Source of the DNA: Cylicocyclus nassatus
Lineage: Eukaryota; Nematoda; Chromadorea; Rhabditida; Strongylidae
Length of the DNA stretch: 64,000 nt
Reading direction: 5' to 3'
Assembly: GCA_958299035.1 (NCBI GenBank)
Contig: CATQJL010000223.1
Span: 69,609,006 to 69,673,005 of the forward strand
Numbering within the stretch: position 1 is the first letter of the stretch; every line of letters starts with the position of its first letter. Shown piece by piece: positions 33,174 to 45,947 of this stretch. The notes under the pieces are model-generated. The model saw only the letters and a list, made by a program, of their open reading frames with translations, searched no databases and was not told the DNA's origin. A program made the position numbers and the translations under genes.

Positions 33174-33612
33174 TAACCAGGATATTCGGTCGGTTGATCC
33201 TCCTAACGACTTATGATCGGTCTAATTTTCAACTGCTCGGCGGTCAAAAAGCGCGCGTCATCAGTAGCGGCTAGCTAATGAGTCTTCACGAGACTATAAA
33301 AGACTGGACACTGTGGTGTTTCCACTTCAATCTGCTGAGATACTAGTGGCATCAAAGGACGTCCGCCCTAACATCATCCGCGCGCCGACGATCGAGAAGG
33401 TCAGTTCGTCTTTCACGTTTGGGACTTTTTCTTGTGATATTCTGGGGCAAAATCGAGGCTGGCCGGGGACTGGTGGAGGATTTTGATGGGTTGGTCACAT
33501 AATCCAAATCTTCTACCACTTTAGGCCTCTGAAGAAGACGACTTGTTCGAAACGTTAGGCCGCCACTAATGAAAACTACTAACCTCGGAAGGCTTACTCA
33601 CATACTAACACA

Positions 33613-34578
33613 CTTTACTAACAATGCCGAGGTCAGAAAGGGGAAACTTGGAAATTGCAATCAACAGAATTACTCCCATATTAAGGAGAGGTACAAATCG
33701 CATTGTTTTATGTGTTCGGCAGTCCTCACTCCAATAAGCGACATCGTCCTCTACGACTCCAATGCACCCCCCAATGAGCAGTTCACTGCTCACTTCAGCA
33801 ACTATGAGACAGTTGACAGCTAGATAAGCTGAGGAATCACACCGATACGCTCCATACAATCAATGCCTTAAGCCAACAAAAAGGCACTAACTGCTTTTAC
33901 CACTGGAGCAGTTTTCTATTTCGGTAAAGTCATTTGCAGGGGAACTTAAGTAATTATTTGTTAGGAGTTCCGCTAATACACAAACACGGATAAACAAAGC
34001 GTTCCGTTAACAAAACGGCAGCCCCACATGGTATGAAATGTCCACATAATCATTCTAAACAAATTATAAATCAATCCATAAAAGCCCTTCGGAATAATCT
34101 TTCATGTCATGCTCTTCTAGTGCAAATCAACACTGATAGCAAATTCATCAAACTTGCAAGAATCACAAAGACTAGACGCTTCCTTTTAAGATGACCAACA
34201 GGATTGACATGTTTGCAATGATCATATTACATATTGCACACTGTTCATGTCTTGTATTGTTATATATTATTAGATGTTGTTTGAAGAGACAGCTGCCAAA
34301 TTGTACTACATTCTATCCAATCCCAATCAGGCCAACAACATTGGCATGGCGGGAATCCGTGTCGCGAGATTTTGTGTCACGTCCTCAATCTCTTCCCTCT
34401 CTCTGACGGTGCCTTTAGCAGCCCAAACCCTTCGCGCTGCGAGCTCTCAAATTTGGCCAACGGTTTAGCCTCCTCTCGATTGCTACAGACAATATGCATT
34501 TGAGAACAATTTATTTATTTTATATCAAAAGCTCACTTTGATAGATACGCACTTAATTGTTGTTTACCTCTAATTGAT
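33613..34578. other. Nearly 1 kb, no gene resolved
   Basis: Open stretches on both strands overlap at 33569-33859 and cannot be separated. Nothing with splice borders or a known domain was seen. Confidence 0.35.
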
Positions 34579-34751
34579 TCATGACATAGACACAATTTTT
34601 GCCTCTTCAAGTAGTGATATAAACAACATATACGATGACATCCTTGTCACTGGATTCATTACTAGCTTTTTCAGTGCACCCCTAATAGAAGCAAAATCAT
34701 CCCTATCACCATGCAAAATTAGTGACAGAATTACTCTCAGAACAGAATGCA
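34510..34751 (-). CDS. Candidate terminal exon with polyadenylation signal
   Basis: A CTTGCTTTAG acceptor precedes 34751. The 173 base exon reads HSVLRVILSLILHGDRDDFA then SIRGALKKLVMNPVTRMSSY and ends with a stop at 34579-34581. AATAAA occurs twice on the minus strand at 34510-34519, about 60 bases past the stop. Possible upstream coding (…YASYEGLPMGTYYLLDLILI…) lies at about 35020-35110. The protein is not recognised; the sequence is helical and partly hydrophobic. Splicing of the upstream part is unresolved. Confidence 0.4.
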
Positions 34752-36026
34752 CTAAAGCAAGAAAGGAGAATGTCAATGTCAATGTAACATGGGCAAAACT
34801 ACGTGACATCAGTTAAGATGCACATTTTCACTAAGACTCCGTACACACGTGACGATTGAAGTTTAGATACTGGTGAGTATCAGTTGTCTTTGCTGCCTCT
34901 AGCAACTCGTGGCTGCTACATCAGTATGCACATTAGGGCGACAATGGGCTAGTCTCACTGACTTTTTTACCAATATTATATTCAGCGAAAAATAGCTAGA
35001 AAAATGAAAAAGTTGAAAAACTTGTATGAGAATGAGATCTAGTAAGTAATATGTTCCCATCGGAAGCCCTTCATAAGACGCATACAGATGCCAAATGAAT
35101 GATGCAATTAGCAGAGAAAGCAAAAAATTTAACAGGCGTCAAAGCCATAACCTTTACGTGCGCTTAAGGCAACAACTTAAACCAGGCAAATATATTGGCA
35201 CCCGCTCATCTGTTGAGAAGTGATAGCGACATCCCTTTGTTTCCGTTAATCAAGTTCTGGCGTTGGTTACTCTAATTCTATTTTAGTTCTAATTCCGTCT
35301 TTTGTGCACTGACTTTTGCATGATCGATAAATTTACATTTCCTAATCCTCAAATGCTCCAAAGATCGCTAGAATCATAACAAAATGGCAAAGGCGAGCAA
35401 ATAAGAGAAAAATCAGATTGTAGCAGCACTGCGCAGCTGAAAGAAGCTTGAAGGTTGAGTTTTATATGGCGTAGCAGCAGAGAGCAGCAGAGCAGTAAAC
35501 AGTCGCGCAGCGTCATTAACTCTGATCGTATCAGCTGCAGCAACTAGAAGTGGCAGCGTCGCTTGTCTGCAAATGATATGGACAAAAACAGTTGCTGCTA
35601 AGAAAGACACATCGTCTGCTTTCAAACCTATGCTCCTACATGCTCCCCAATCTCTCAGTAGTTTAGGTGAATCGAAATACTAATCACACAGCTTCCAAGT
35701 TCCCTTTTCATGAAACCTTGGCATGTGTTGTAAGTTCAAATTTCTTTTGTGCCGTACAGGTTTGAGAAGTGGTCTTTATATCTTCCAATCACGGCCTTAC
35801 GTTTCGACGCCTTTCGTCTTCCTCAGAGGCCTGAATGGTTCTAAGTGTCATCCGTAATTCCAGACCACCAAGCGTTTCTTCCAACTCTGCTAGTTTTCGA
35901 CCTTCTCACAATCTCGCTACCAAATAAAATGTCAGTGTAGAGGACATACCGGAAGACCACTGCAACTCGAGTACTCTGCACGGGAAAAAGGCAGTCGCGG
36001 CAGACGAGCGAATCATACTGTAGATA

Positions 36027-36242
36027 CAGTCGAGTAGATTTAGCGGTAAATATAGTGTGCTTGCACAGAAGGTGAAATGCGGTGAAATTTGCGCGTGAAC
36101 AAGTAGCCACGTCAGTACCGCGGGTATCTTGCGCGCGCAATTGGCCGGCGTCACAGACGAAACTATTTCTTCACGCGCCAATTTTACCGCATTTCACCTT
36201 CTGTGCAAGCACGCTATATTTACCGCTAAATCTACTCGACTG
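36027..36242. mobile_element. Palindromic TA-target MITE inside the Penelope-like element
   Basis: CAGTCGAGTAGATTTAGCGG begins the left arm and its complement ends the right arm; the arms match for about 75 bases around a 65 base centre. TA flanks both ends (36025-36026, 36243-36244). The other copy of the host sequence at 37573-37590 has a single TA at the same place, giving a direct empty-site comparison. The element is 216 bases long and non-coding. Confidence 0.9.
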
Positions 36243-36259
36243 TACACCAAGATCTACAG

Positions 36260-36523
36260 TCAGAGATCACATAACGATACGAACGGGAGGAAGTCACTAG
36301 TTATTGATAAACACTCGTTCTTATTGTTCATCTCAGGATTCTTGCTAGTAATCCAGGAAGCTTCCAAAGCTTTTCTAGCCGAGATCTCTGTTTTATACGC
36401 AAGAATTTTGCACTTGACATCGAAGTCTTCTCCACCGTGCTGCGCGTCTCTATGCCTGCCGAGTGCCGAGCCCAAATTTCTGCGCCTTTTATCGGCTAAG
36501 TGTTCTTTCACGCGAATACCCAA
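36260..36523 (-). pseudogene. Inverted partial copy of the GIY-YIG domain
   Basis: The minus strand encodes RVLGIRVKEHLADKRRRNLG through to LPFVSLCDL, nearly identical to the C-terminal part of the forward copy at 37299-37562. The region with the YIG motif continues to about 36575 with YIGKTGR (the forward copy has YIGETGR). It belongs to the 5' inverted repeat of the element and lacks RT. Confidence 0.85.
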
Positions 36524-36590
36524 AACTCTACCCGTCTTTCCTATGTATATTGCTTTGCAGTCAAGGCATTCGATTTGATAAAAGGTACCG

Positions 36591-37562
36591 ATGTACTGCC
36601 GCTACATCAACGACTGCTGTGTCATTACATCAACACAGTCCGAAGTGGACGAGTGTTTTAAAATCATGAACCAGCCGTCGCAGTACATCAGACTCACACG
36701 TGAAAAACCGAACGACGGTAGGCTGCCATATCTCAACGCACAGGTGAATTTATCTAATGGCATTGTTAAGGTAAAATGGTACCGCAAAAAAAGATCTAAA
36801 AACATCTTAATAAATGTCAAGTCCGCACATCCTGCATCGGTAAAACGCGCAGTTATCACCAATATGTACAAGACGGCCATGCAAATGTGCTCTGTGGAGA
36901 AAGAACGCTGCGAATCCCGAAATTTGGCTTCTCGAATTGCTTGCAGTAACGGCTACCATGACTTACCTCGTTGTCGACAATCTAGGAATGGTGCCAGCAT
37001 TCATAGTGCCAACAAGCTCCCATTTTGCCTTCCCTTCATCTCAGGTAAGATTACCGCGGCGTTTCAGCAATGCATTTTTCGGGCCCAGTTGCAGAATGAT
37101 GTTGTTCTAGTTAACATCCCCAACGACAATATCAAAAAGCAGCTAGTCCGAGATAGGCTCTACGACCGATACTGTACAACAGAGCAATGCATAGTATGCC
37201 TGCACGGTAGAGTTGGGGACTGTGCAAAAGTGGGAGTCGTTTATTAAATCAAATGCCTTGACTGCAAAGCAATATACATAGGAGAGACGGGTAGAGTTTT
37301 GGGTATTCGCATGAAAGAACACTTAGCCGATAAAAAGCGCAGAAATTTGGGCTCGGCACTCGGCAGGCATAGAGACGCGCAGCACGGTGGAGAAGACTTC
37401 GATGTCAAGTGCAAAATTCTTGCGTATGGAACAGAGATCTCGGCTAGAAAAGCTTTGGAAGCATTCTGGATTACTAGCAAGAATCCTGAGATGAACAATA
37501 AGAACGAGTGTTTATCAATAACTAGTGACTTCCTCCCGTTCGTATCGTTATGTGATCTCTAA
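36591..37562 (+). pseudogene. Penelope-like RT C-terminus plus GIY-YIG endonuclease, one in-frame stop
   Basis: The frame opens at motif C (MYCRYINDCC; the first Asp of the YxDD pair is Asn, a damaging change), continues through the thumb (GRLPYLNAQVNLSNG, VKWYRKKRSKNILIN), a linker with TTEQCIVCLHGRVGDCAKVG, and meets TAA at 37244-37246. The same frame then resumes KCLDCKAIYIGETGR, RMKEHLADKKRR and ends at 37562. All RT motifs before C are missing, as the element is truncated there. Against element 1 there is also a small insertion after NDC. Confidence 0.85.
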
Positions 37563-38299
37563 CTGTAGATCTTGGTGTATCTACAATATGATTCACTCGT
37601 CTGCCGCGACTGCCTTTTTCCGGTGCAGACTACTCGAGTTGCAGTGGTCTTCCGGTATGTCCTCTACACTGACATTTTACTTGGTAGCGAGATTGTGAGA
37701 AGGTCGAAAACTAGCAGAGTTGGAGGAAACGCTTGGTGGTCTGGAATTACGGATGACACTTATAACCATTCAGGCCTCTGAGGAAGACGAAAGGCGTCGA
37801 AACATAAGGCCATGATTGGAAGCTATAAAGACCACTTCTCAAACCTGTACGGCACAAAAGAAATTTGAACTTACTAATTACACATTTTAAGTATGTATAC
37901 AATTGTTCCAACCTCTTATAGGATGAACCGGAATGAATGGCCTTCTCTTCTTTTCCAGCCTTCTCTTCCTTGGGGCATTTAACGAGTTTATCCTCGGAGC
38001 GCATGATACTTGACAGACAATCACGACGTATCCTTTCACGGCTGTAAAAAACACTGTCAGTTCGAACATCCAAAATATCAAAACAATTCTAACCTAATAA
38101 AACGACCTTATTAACGAACTTAACTTGCAACTTTGCGGACGAAGCGGACGCCATGAGCGCAGCACCGTAGCTTGCATAGCACTGAACTTGCAATTTACCT
38201 TATGGTGTGAAACGTTTCATGTGAAACCGCATCTACAAATAAAGTTTACTAAAAACACGATATAAAAACCCAGAAAAGCACATGCACCTATATACAAGA

Positions 38300-39800
38300 A
38301 AAAAGAAAGAATGTATCTTGAAAGGAACCACAATTAGTAATGTAGGTATCTGTTTGAAGAAGATGTAGAGAAAGCGGCTGATACGGCACTTTTTTCCTAG
38401 TCTGAGGATGGTTGATTGTCTTCAACACTGCTGCTGCTCCACAAGCCCTAGAAGCGGTTAAACTGCAAGTGCACAACTGAGACACACAACATACGTTGTC
38501 ATTCTCTGTTGTTCCATCTGTAGATGTGCTTTCTGGCATTTGGATGGTGGTGAAAACACTTGTTTGCGAGATCCGTGAGCTGGTTCACCCCCAGACACTG
38601 AAACGACTAAATATCAAATAAATTGCACCCATAACCAACAAATTTACTGATATCAAGACGCGATAAATCACAACTTTTGAGTAAGGATTGTTCCTCAGCA
38701 TAGCTGACGAAAATTTTCTATAGTTTCTCCCGAAAAACACAAAAGATTAGGAAACATTACACCTTGTCAAAGCTACGCTGGGTTTAGACAGTGGTTATGC
38801 GCTGAACTCCACATGATAGTCTGGATGTTTGTGCCTACATCATGATGCTTCTCTATAGTGGGAATTTCAAGAGGATAGCGATAGGATTGAGACGATAACG
38901 CGTTAATACAGAAAGGTCATAGTTGTTACTCATAGTCACCAGGATGGAAGATCATCTTACACGTCTTAGCAAATATATCTATTCTTTGGAAGCATCGAAG
39001 CCTACAAAAAGCTTTGTCAAGCGATGTGAGTTCAGAGCTATTCACATTATCGAGTACGAATCTCAATGCTGACAATAGACACCCTCTCATGTCCCTCTCA
39101 TGTCCGTAGCACTCCAGATAATAGGAATCAGATAAATAAGATTTAAGACAATTACAGAAAATCTCCGACCTGATGGTGTGTCAGTGTCACCCGATACATT
39201 CGAAGATCTCTGATTTTGAACGTGTTTCTGTAGTAAGCTGAAAGTATTAAGCGCTTTACTGACAAGAAAATTTATAAGGAGACAGAAAGTGTCCAAACAT
39301 TTAACGCTACTTACGGTTTTGAAAGGGCTGCATCAAAAAGTGCTGAAGCTTTTGAGTTTGGACATAATTGATCCCAGATGAGATCCTAGCAAGTAATATG
39401 GATCTAAAACAATAGGATACTTGATACAATCGATTTTGGCAAAGCACCATCGCTCTCGCACTCTTTTACTTCGCGCACTAGAAAAAACGAAGAGACAATC
39501 AACGATAAGTAGGAGTGACTTTGCACACTACGCATTCAATTGCAGATATTTTGCAAGCCGGAACTAATCCGTGCTGCGTAGTTACAAAGTCCTTCGTCTA
39601 CGCATGTGTTCGCATATGGAGGTGGTAGGAGCGAATGATTGTAACGACGTGAAGGAGGCATTTTTATAACAGCCAAGGATGTAATTTCGGCTTTAATGTT
39701 GGGTGAGAACTTACCGCTGAGTTGCTCCGTCACGTAGCAAGCTGCTTCCTTGAAAAATTCCGCTTCGCTCTTTGGAATGGAAAGCATTTGAACTCGATCT
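38300..39800 (-). CDS. Candidate spliced gene, model unresolved
   Basis: The best exon is about 39795-39715, reading MLSIPKSEAEFFKEAACYVT then EQLSG at a GTAAGT donor. Further on, an exon with acceptor TTGTTTTAG at about 39404 and donor GTAAGT at about 39312 reads RISSGINYVQTQKLQHFLMQ; an exon ending near 39172 starts after TACTTTCAG; and near 38600-38390 there is an exon after GTTTCAG followed by a 47 base GTATGT...TTCTAG intron. Several frames stay open in these exons, so I cannot give one protein. The splice signals, all on one strand and with nematode-sized introns, make a gene here likely. No family recognised. Confidence 0.4.
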
Positions 39801-40287
39801 CATTATGCCCCGATTCTAGCTACAATCTTGACGCCAACTCGATCACAGTCGCCCAAATCGAGCCTAAAACCATGATATCAAACACCCTTTCTGAAAAAAG
39901 GTATAGTACTTACGTTTGATTCTCAACCTTAAGCTACTCGTCTACGCCTTTTAATGATGTCTCCTCCGACACCAATGGTAAGTAGAGTTAGTGTTGATTG
40001 CGTCTCCTAAAAAGTAATCAAGCAATCAGAAATGCAAACTCATCTACAAAATTCCGAAGCGAAATTCAGAAGCAGTCTCCTAGCATTGGACTCAACTACA
40101 AAAACTGAACAAAAGAATTACAAAGGGCAAATGTAACTAACACGAATTTATGACGTGACTGCCTCTTTTATAGCAAAAAGATTGAAGGACATGCTGAAAC
40201 GTGCACGCCAATACCCCGGAGCGACTTACTAAAGGCCTTTTTCTGCAAAAAATTCCTACTGTACCTTACGATTCTTTTATATGAAAT

Positions 40288-41713
40288 GATCCGGACCCAT
40301 TTTTTCAAAGAAACATATTGCTTCTATCCTTGTACCATATTTTGTCCCAGCTTCACAGGGAGGAGTGTCAACCTTTTGCCGTGTGTAAAAAATTTGACAT
40401 GTCATCTACATTTTTAGCAGGTTTTACCAAGAATGTCGCGGCTCGCGCGATGCAAGCTTCTCCTCGATTCAGGTGCCGGGAGCACTGCATGCCGCCGAAT
40501 CGGGCGCGCTTTTACATTCGCGCCCGGACCTCTCCTCGCTCGGGCGCGTTGCCAAGTCGAGGAGTATAAGGCCGCGCAGTTGGCGGCATATGCCTCTCTG
40601 ATTTTCGACCTCTTCAAACTATTTTCTGATTTCTCACGTTCACCTTATTGATTGTGCTTGGCAGCTAACCCGGCAAGTTAAAGTTCTCTTTTGACGGTCA
40701 AGCAAGTGATTGTTACAGCTTTTGGATTATGCCGCGCTAACCCACGAGGAAAGTTTAGTGCTTTTATGGAAAAGTTAGTACCGGGAGTGGAGAGGGTCGC
40801 AACTTTCCTACGCGGGGGCGAGAGTAGGCGGTCGACCCAGGTGATTCCCCTGACATCATGTGTTGGAATTACTTTGGTGATCATCGGCGGCTTGGGACGA
40901 GGCGGACTGTCCCGTGTATTAATCTTTCTTTGGCTTTTAGGTATTTCCGTAGCTTAGCGTCCTTGTAGTGCGTTTATTGTTATTTAGATAAATGTTAGTA
41001 ATCTAGTCGCTCGTTTCTCGCTATGGTTCATTGCCACTTATCGGGTCGTTGTTTCGGTCGCGCTGGAGTAGCTGACCGGCGCTAGGTTTGTAGGCAGTAG
41101 ATGCAAAGTTGTGCAGGCAGTAGAGCGAGGCAAGGGGGTGCTGAGCCCACCGAGCCGCAACAAAGAAGTTTCTGTTACCCTACCTAACGATGTAAGTTCA
41201 ATCTGTTTTTAGTTGATTTTGACCTCATTTCGATTGAACAGTTTGAAAGTGAAGTTTTTCAGAATAATAAAGACATACATACTATCAACGTTAAACAGAT
41301 TAGACTTGCTCAGGATAGAGAAGTGCGCTAGGATTCCGTCATCTAAGAGGCAAAATAAGCAGCCGCAAGGTACTTCATGCTATCATTCATAGTCTTTTCG
41401 GCTAAATTCGCATGGCGAAAAGGGTTTAAGAAGAAATGCACTCTGGTTTCACTGCTGAAAGCAAGCAATATGTTTTAGCATAAGTTCGTGATTGTTTGCG
41501 CTCATGTAAAGCAGTTAAACAGCTTCAAAATAATCACAAATTCTCTTTCATCTCACCGGAAATTAATTCAAAAAAAAACATGTTAAAATAGACCAAAACG
41601 TGTCAATTTTTTGGGACACGTGGCAAGGAGGCAGTCCTCGTAAAACTTAGGGGAAATTATTCTCACACTGAAGAATCTATAATATGAGGGCCTTTTGAAA
41701 AAATGGGTCCGGA
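40288..41713. mobile_element. Element with ATCCGGACCC inverted ends, 1.4 kb
   Basis: ATCCGGACCCATTTTTTCAA at the left is matched by TTGAAAAAATGGGTCCGGAT at the right. No target duplication was evident directly outside. The interior contains a GC-rich block (40430-41160) unlike its surroundings and no transposase. It could be a TIR transposon whose flanks have decayed, or a chance pair of copies of another repeat, but a 20 base perfect inverted match 1.4 kb apart is unlikely to be chance. Confidence 0.5.
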
Positions 41714-41874
41714 TAGCGGTGAAGTACCAAATTTTTTTTGAAAGTCCAGTTTTGTGAGGTTGTAAGAGTTGTGATACATTAAATGCGAGAGTCCTTGTAA
41801 GTTAAATTAGAACTTAGTTCTCATTGATCACCAAAATTTACAAAGAATGTTGGTTGTGGCCAAAAAGTAAAATA

Positions 41875-42832
41875 TAGGGTGCGGAAAAAGTACTGTCCCT
41901 CCAAGTTGGCGCCTGAAATACCTCAAACATAAAGTAATTTTGTAGTTTTTTGATTCCCACACGTAGGTGAGATCCTTGAGATTAGATAAAGATAAGTTTG
42001 ATTTGAAACTGTTCCCTTCTGTCCGTTTGGACGAGTGATAACAGCGCGCACGAACAATAACGATGCTCCGATAGCATACAAGCGCGATTTTGTACCGTAA
42101 CTATACCACCAGCATTGACATAAGGTTCAAATTAAGCTGGTATGTAGCGCATGACCTCTTCTCCAGTACTCTATACCCATTATAGATGAACTATAGATTG
42201 GTGACTCTTGTTGGCCAGATAAGGAAGATTATACCACACGCAAATCGCAAGAATTCTCGAAAAAGAGGCAAGTCAGGACTGCGCTTGCTCAATGAATTGG
42301 ACTCAAACTATGATTCGAAGTTCAGGATTTTAACAAAAAGTAACAGGAATAATAAAAAGAGCATCGGACTTTGTCTCCATCACGATTTTGGAGCGATAAA
42401 CGATTATACCTAGTCTCTGTGCCACGTTTTCTGATCGCACTCTGTTGCGCCGCAGCCATTTTCTCGTTAGAAAAATTCAGAGCTTTTCTCCTAGTGCAAG
42501 TGCTGACTGGCTACTTTCAGTATATTTCGGAATCACTACCACATTCCTTAGGCAGTAGAGGATTTCTTGAGTTCGCTTGACAAACAAAAAAATTTCCCAA
42601 AGATCTTCACACTTCTTCACATTTGTAAAGGGGAGTTGCAAGATTTGATATGAGATGCGCTGCGAAAAGGGATCCGTTGCCGGGTAAAATTGTAGGATTT
42701 TAAAACCAGTTTTTGCAAAGTACTAGAACATATTCCCATCTTGGAAATTATGTCAAATTTACCAAAAAAACATGTGAATTACGCCGATTTTTTAAACTTT
42801 ACTTTGAGGGACAGTACTTCTTCCGCACCCTG
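41875..42832. mobile_element. Tc1/mariner-type non-autonomous element, 958 bases
   Basis: TAGGGTGCGGAAAAAGTACT and its inverted partner ...GTACTTCTTCCGCACCCTG, both continuing through GTCCCTC, are flanked by TA (41873-41874, 42833-42834). The interior is not palindromic, and no DD(34)D transposase signature was found, so it is an internally replaced or decayed copy. Confidence 0.7.
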
Positions 42833-42834
42833 TA

Positions 42835-45694
42835 GCTCTTGTGCAACGTGAAATAAGCTGCTTTGATAGTTGAAGCTCAAGAGTTGATGTTCTACATGCA
42901 CGCTTCAGCACGAGTGCATTGTCTCTGCGAAAGCATTCCAGTGCTCTATAATTTTCGCTAACGAAGCCCATAAATCAAGGAGGTTCTAGATTACAGGTTT
43001 TGCTACATGCAAAAATTGAGTTTGATGTGGAAGCAAACTCTGCAAGAGAACTTAACCTAATTAATGTCGCTCGCGCCCGCTGCGCAGTCTGCGTATCCCC
43101 TGCGCGCTGCTCTCTAATCATTACCCAGCTTTAGGTCACGAAGCCTTGCCTTCCAGCCGCCAAGCCAGTTGAAGCAAAGGATAGGTTGCAATCGAATCGA
43201 CATGGAAATACAGCTTCGATAATAATAATACTCTGAACTTAGTGGTAATCGAAGCTCAGATCATATCGAGGTAAAACTCTATTTCTGTTAAGTCGACTCT
43301 AGTTTCCAGGAGTTATATCGAATTGGTTTTATAGATGTTTCATAGCTGTTTTACTAAAATTATTAAGCGAGGAAAGTTTCAGCAAAAACTTTACCATCCC
43401 AGGTGTGTGCTCCATTGGATCGGCAAATCGGCGATAGTATTACGAAGGAAATAAGACTAGTATTTCGAAGCGGCAGTTTTGTGAAGTTGTCATATCTCTT
43501 CCTAATGAAGTTGTTAAGGCTAGATTGAGTCTGCTAACTGATTTACGTCAGAAAGTGTAGAATAGTAGTGAAAAAGTCTGAATACCTTTCATTTCAACAA
43601 ACTCTTTTGATGTGACATACATCAAAGAGTACAAAAGAAATTTCGAGGTTCGTTTGATTTGTTATGAGATATGGGACAGCTGTAATGCCGCATACATGTC
43701 AGTGATTCGATAACGCTGAAAGAGTAGATGATGCTCTCGTCATCTCAGAAATAAAGATAGTGAGTGTGCTGTTGGGCAACAAACATCGATGGTTTGTAAA
43801 ACTTATCATGGATTCATCTGACGGGAAAAGCTCAAAATAACCATCGGTTTACAGCAAGTCAGCGAGACTCACAAACTTTTCTTGAGTAACGGCTCATTGA
43901 TGAACAAAATTGTGAGAAATGCACAGGCATCGCAAGAGGTTGGAGCGAATTGTAAAGATACCAAAAATGCTAGAGCAACGTTATATTAGGTGTTCCATGA
44001 ATTTTATCCTTTTTCACCCATTCCCCCCCCCCCCCCATTACATCGCATTTTCTTGTTCAGATAAACCTTTCAAATGAGCAGAGCAATCTCCAAAAGCAGC
44101 GTTAAAATATTGTGAGTTCGTTTCACTCTAACTACGAATAAACATCTAGGAAGTTTTGAATCAAAAACTGAAGACGGTAATTTGTCCAAAACATTTTTAG
44201 TAGCAATTAACGGGTTCACGTATATGAAGCTCCTCATCTAGCAATAAGATCATACACACATTTGCTGTGTTCTCTTCCAATGGTAGAAATCGAAGTTTGG
44301 CTTTCAGCAAGCATGTTTCAATGCAATGCTGAGATGCTTCCCACATAGATAACTTAAGCTTCAAAACTACAAATCCAAGTTTGTTTAGCCTTCTACAAAT
44401 CGTAACTTTTGAAAATCTGCCAGATTTAGCCTTAAAAACCTTGAAAATGACATTTTTGTAATTCGGCCCGTATCTTTATCCAGTTTTTATCTCTGTAGCA
44501 TAATGCAGCAGGTGTGCTAGACATTTGGATGATAAATGCGTGAACGAGTTAGAGGTTCTCAGGAAATTGTTAGGCAGAGTTCCGGTATTTTTGCACCTTT
44601 CGGGCTTGTGAAAGTTATTAGATTTTAATTTTGAACTCAATGTTAGACGCATTCCGTGCAGAGCTTGCTTTGCTCTATCGAAAGGTACTCAGAGCTGTAA
44701 AACAAGGAAGAATTAGAGTTTGGGACAGAACTTAGAGTGGACAAAACTTATGGTACAGCTCAATAGATAAATTTGTAGAATTTTCAGTCATTTGGGACGT
44801 CAGCCATGAATATTGTGAGCATATTCGTCACAGCACCGTTTTATGAGATACGGTAAATACAGTATTGAGAAGATCAATTATCATTTGAGAATGCCCAAGA
44901 GACGATGTTTTACTGTGTCATTTACACAGCTGCTACAGGAGCTCAAGGTATGTGAAGACAGGGGCGTGAGACGTGAAAATCAATGATCTCTGAAAATTAC
45001 CTTAAATTCACGAGTACAAGACGCACACTTTTCCATTTTTTCAAACATGCAGCTCGGCCGCACCATCGAGCCTCGCGAAATAATCCTTCTCCCATACAAT
45101 TATTTTAGGTAAGTAGCAGCGTGGTAGAGGGCCTTCGGTCGCAAAAATTTTTGATCTGCTCGGACTGGTTGAGTTTGGAAAAGAAACAGGTGCGTCTTGT
45201 ACTAATGAAATTAGGCTAATAATCGGACGTCAGTGGTTGAACTGTATATCCAAACCTTTGAAAGCTTACATTTGATTTGCCCTCTCCCACTCTGGAGGCA
45301 ATTAGGTACTCGTAGTACCGTGCAAGTAGGTAGGATAAGTATTTGTAGATATTTATCCTGTGTTAACTAATTGTAACACATTCCAAGATATCGTATCATC
45401 CTTCTACCGGAAAACTATAAAGATCTGTGGTCAACCAGTAGATTGCTTTTTTATTGCATGACTTGCTATACATCGACATTCTCTTATTCAAAACAGACAA
45501 ATTATTCATGTTCGAAAAGCTGTGTACCCATATGTACCTGAGCCTATTTTTCGTACAATGCAGGCCACAGGGCCGACCTCCAAGAATTAATGAGTCTCAT
45601 AGAAATATTCATTTTCTGGAGAGTTCTTCAGACATTCCTTGTCAAGTGAGACTTGCAGGGATAAACCATTCAAATGCATGGTTTCACATACGTA
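42835..45694. other. 2.9 kb, nothing recognised
   Basis: No exons with both borders, no inverted repeats and no known domains. A 14 base C run is at about 44025. A frame at 45454-45855 is open for 133 codons, but its right half falls in the duplicated segment, where the partner copy is not open, so it is not treated as a gene. Confidence 0.4.
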
Positions 45695-45947
45695 AAGAGA
45701 AAATGGTTTGGGTTTTTTTATTGGAGTTTTCGAGCGCATCGATGATGATTGATGACTGTAGTTCTCACACCGAGATCAAATCACAGACCAGCTCGTCAAT
45801 CCCTTGTGGTGTGTCCACGTTACATAAGACATTCATCGTAAAGCGTTTTGGATGAGTTAGTGAAGAATTTGAGTAACATCATGTTTGCTTTTTTCTGCGC
45901 AAAGCAACTAAAGACCGACTAAACTGTTGTACCACAACTTGCATATG

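Larger units (their letters stand above)
31502..33612 (-). mobile_element. Penelope-like element 1 with inverted terminal copies
   Basis: Two inverted copies of about 265 bases bound the element: 31505-31770 (with TCTTCTCCAGAGGCCTAAAG) and 33340-33612 (with CTTTAGGCCTCTGAAGAAGA). Between them on the minus strand lie a 5'-truncated reverse transcriptase and a GIY-YIG endonuclease. Penelope-like elements characteristically carry such long terminal copies in direct or inverted order. A TATAAAAG box at about 33294 (plus strand) lies just inside the right copy. The RT N-terminus is absent, so this is a truncated insertion. Confidence 0.85.
35748..37862 (+). mobile_element. Penelope-like element 2 with a 5' inverted partial copy
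   Basis: 35748-36585 is an inverted copy of the 3' part of the element (GIY-YIG end plus tail), and 36591-37862 is the forward body (RT motif C, thumb, endonuclease, tail). The tail CAGGCCTCTGAGGAAGACGA followed by AAGGCGTCGAAAC at about 37782 is mirrored at about 35800. The junction at 36585-36591 is abrupt. This inverted-terminal arrangement is the same as in element 1. The two elements share the endonuclease and RT layout but differ in sequence, so they are different subfamilies. Confidence 0.85.

Noticed and set aside
39722..39919. 65-codon plus-strand open frame
   Set aside because: It is antisense to a minus-strand exon that ends in a GTAAGT donor, which is better supported.
45454..45855. 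133-codon plus-strand open frame
   Set aside because: Its right half lies in the duplicated segment, where the partner copy is interrupted, and there are no splice or polyadenylation signals supporting it.
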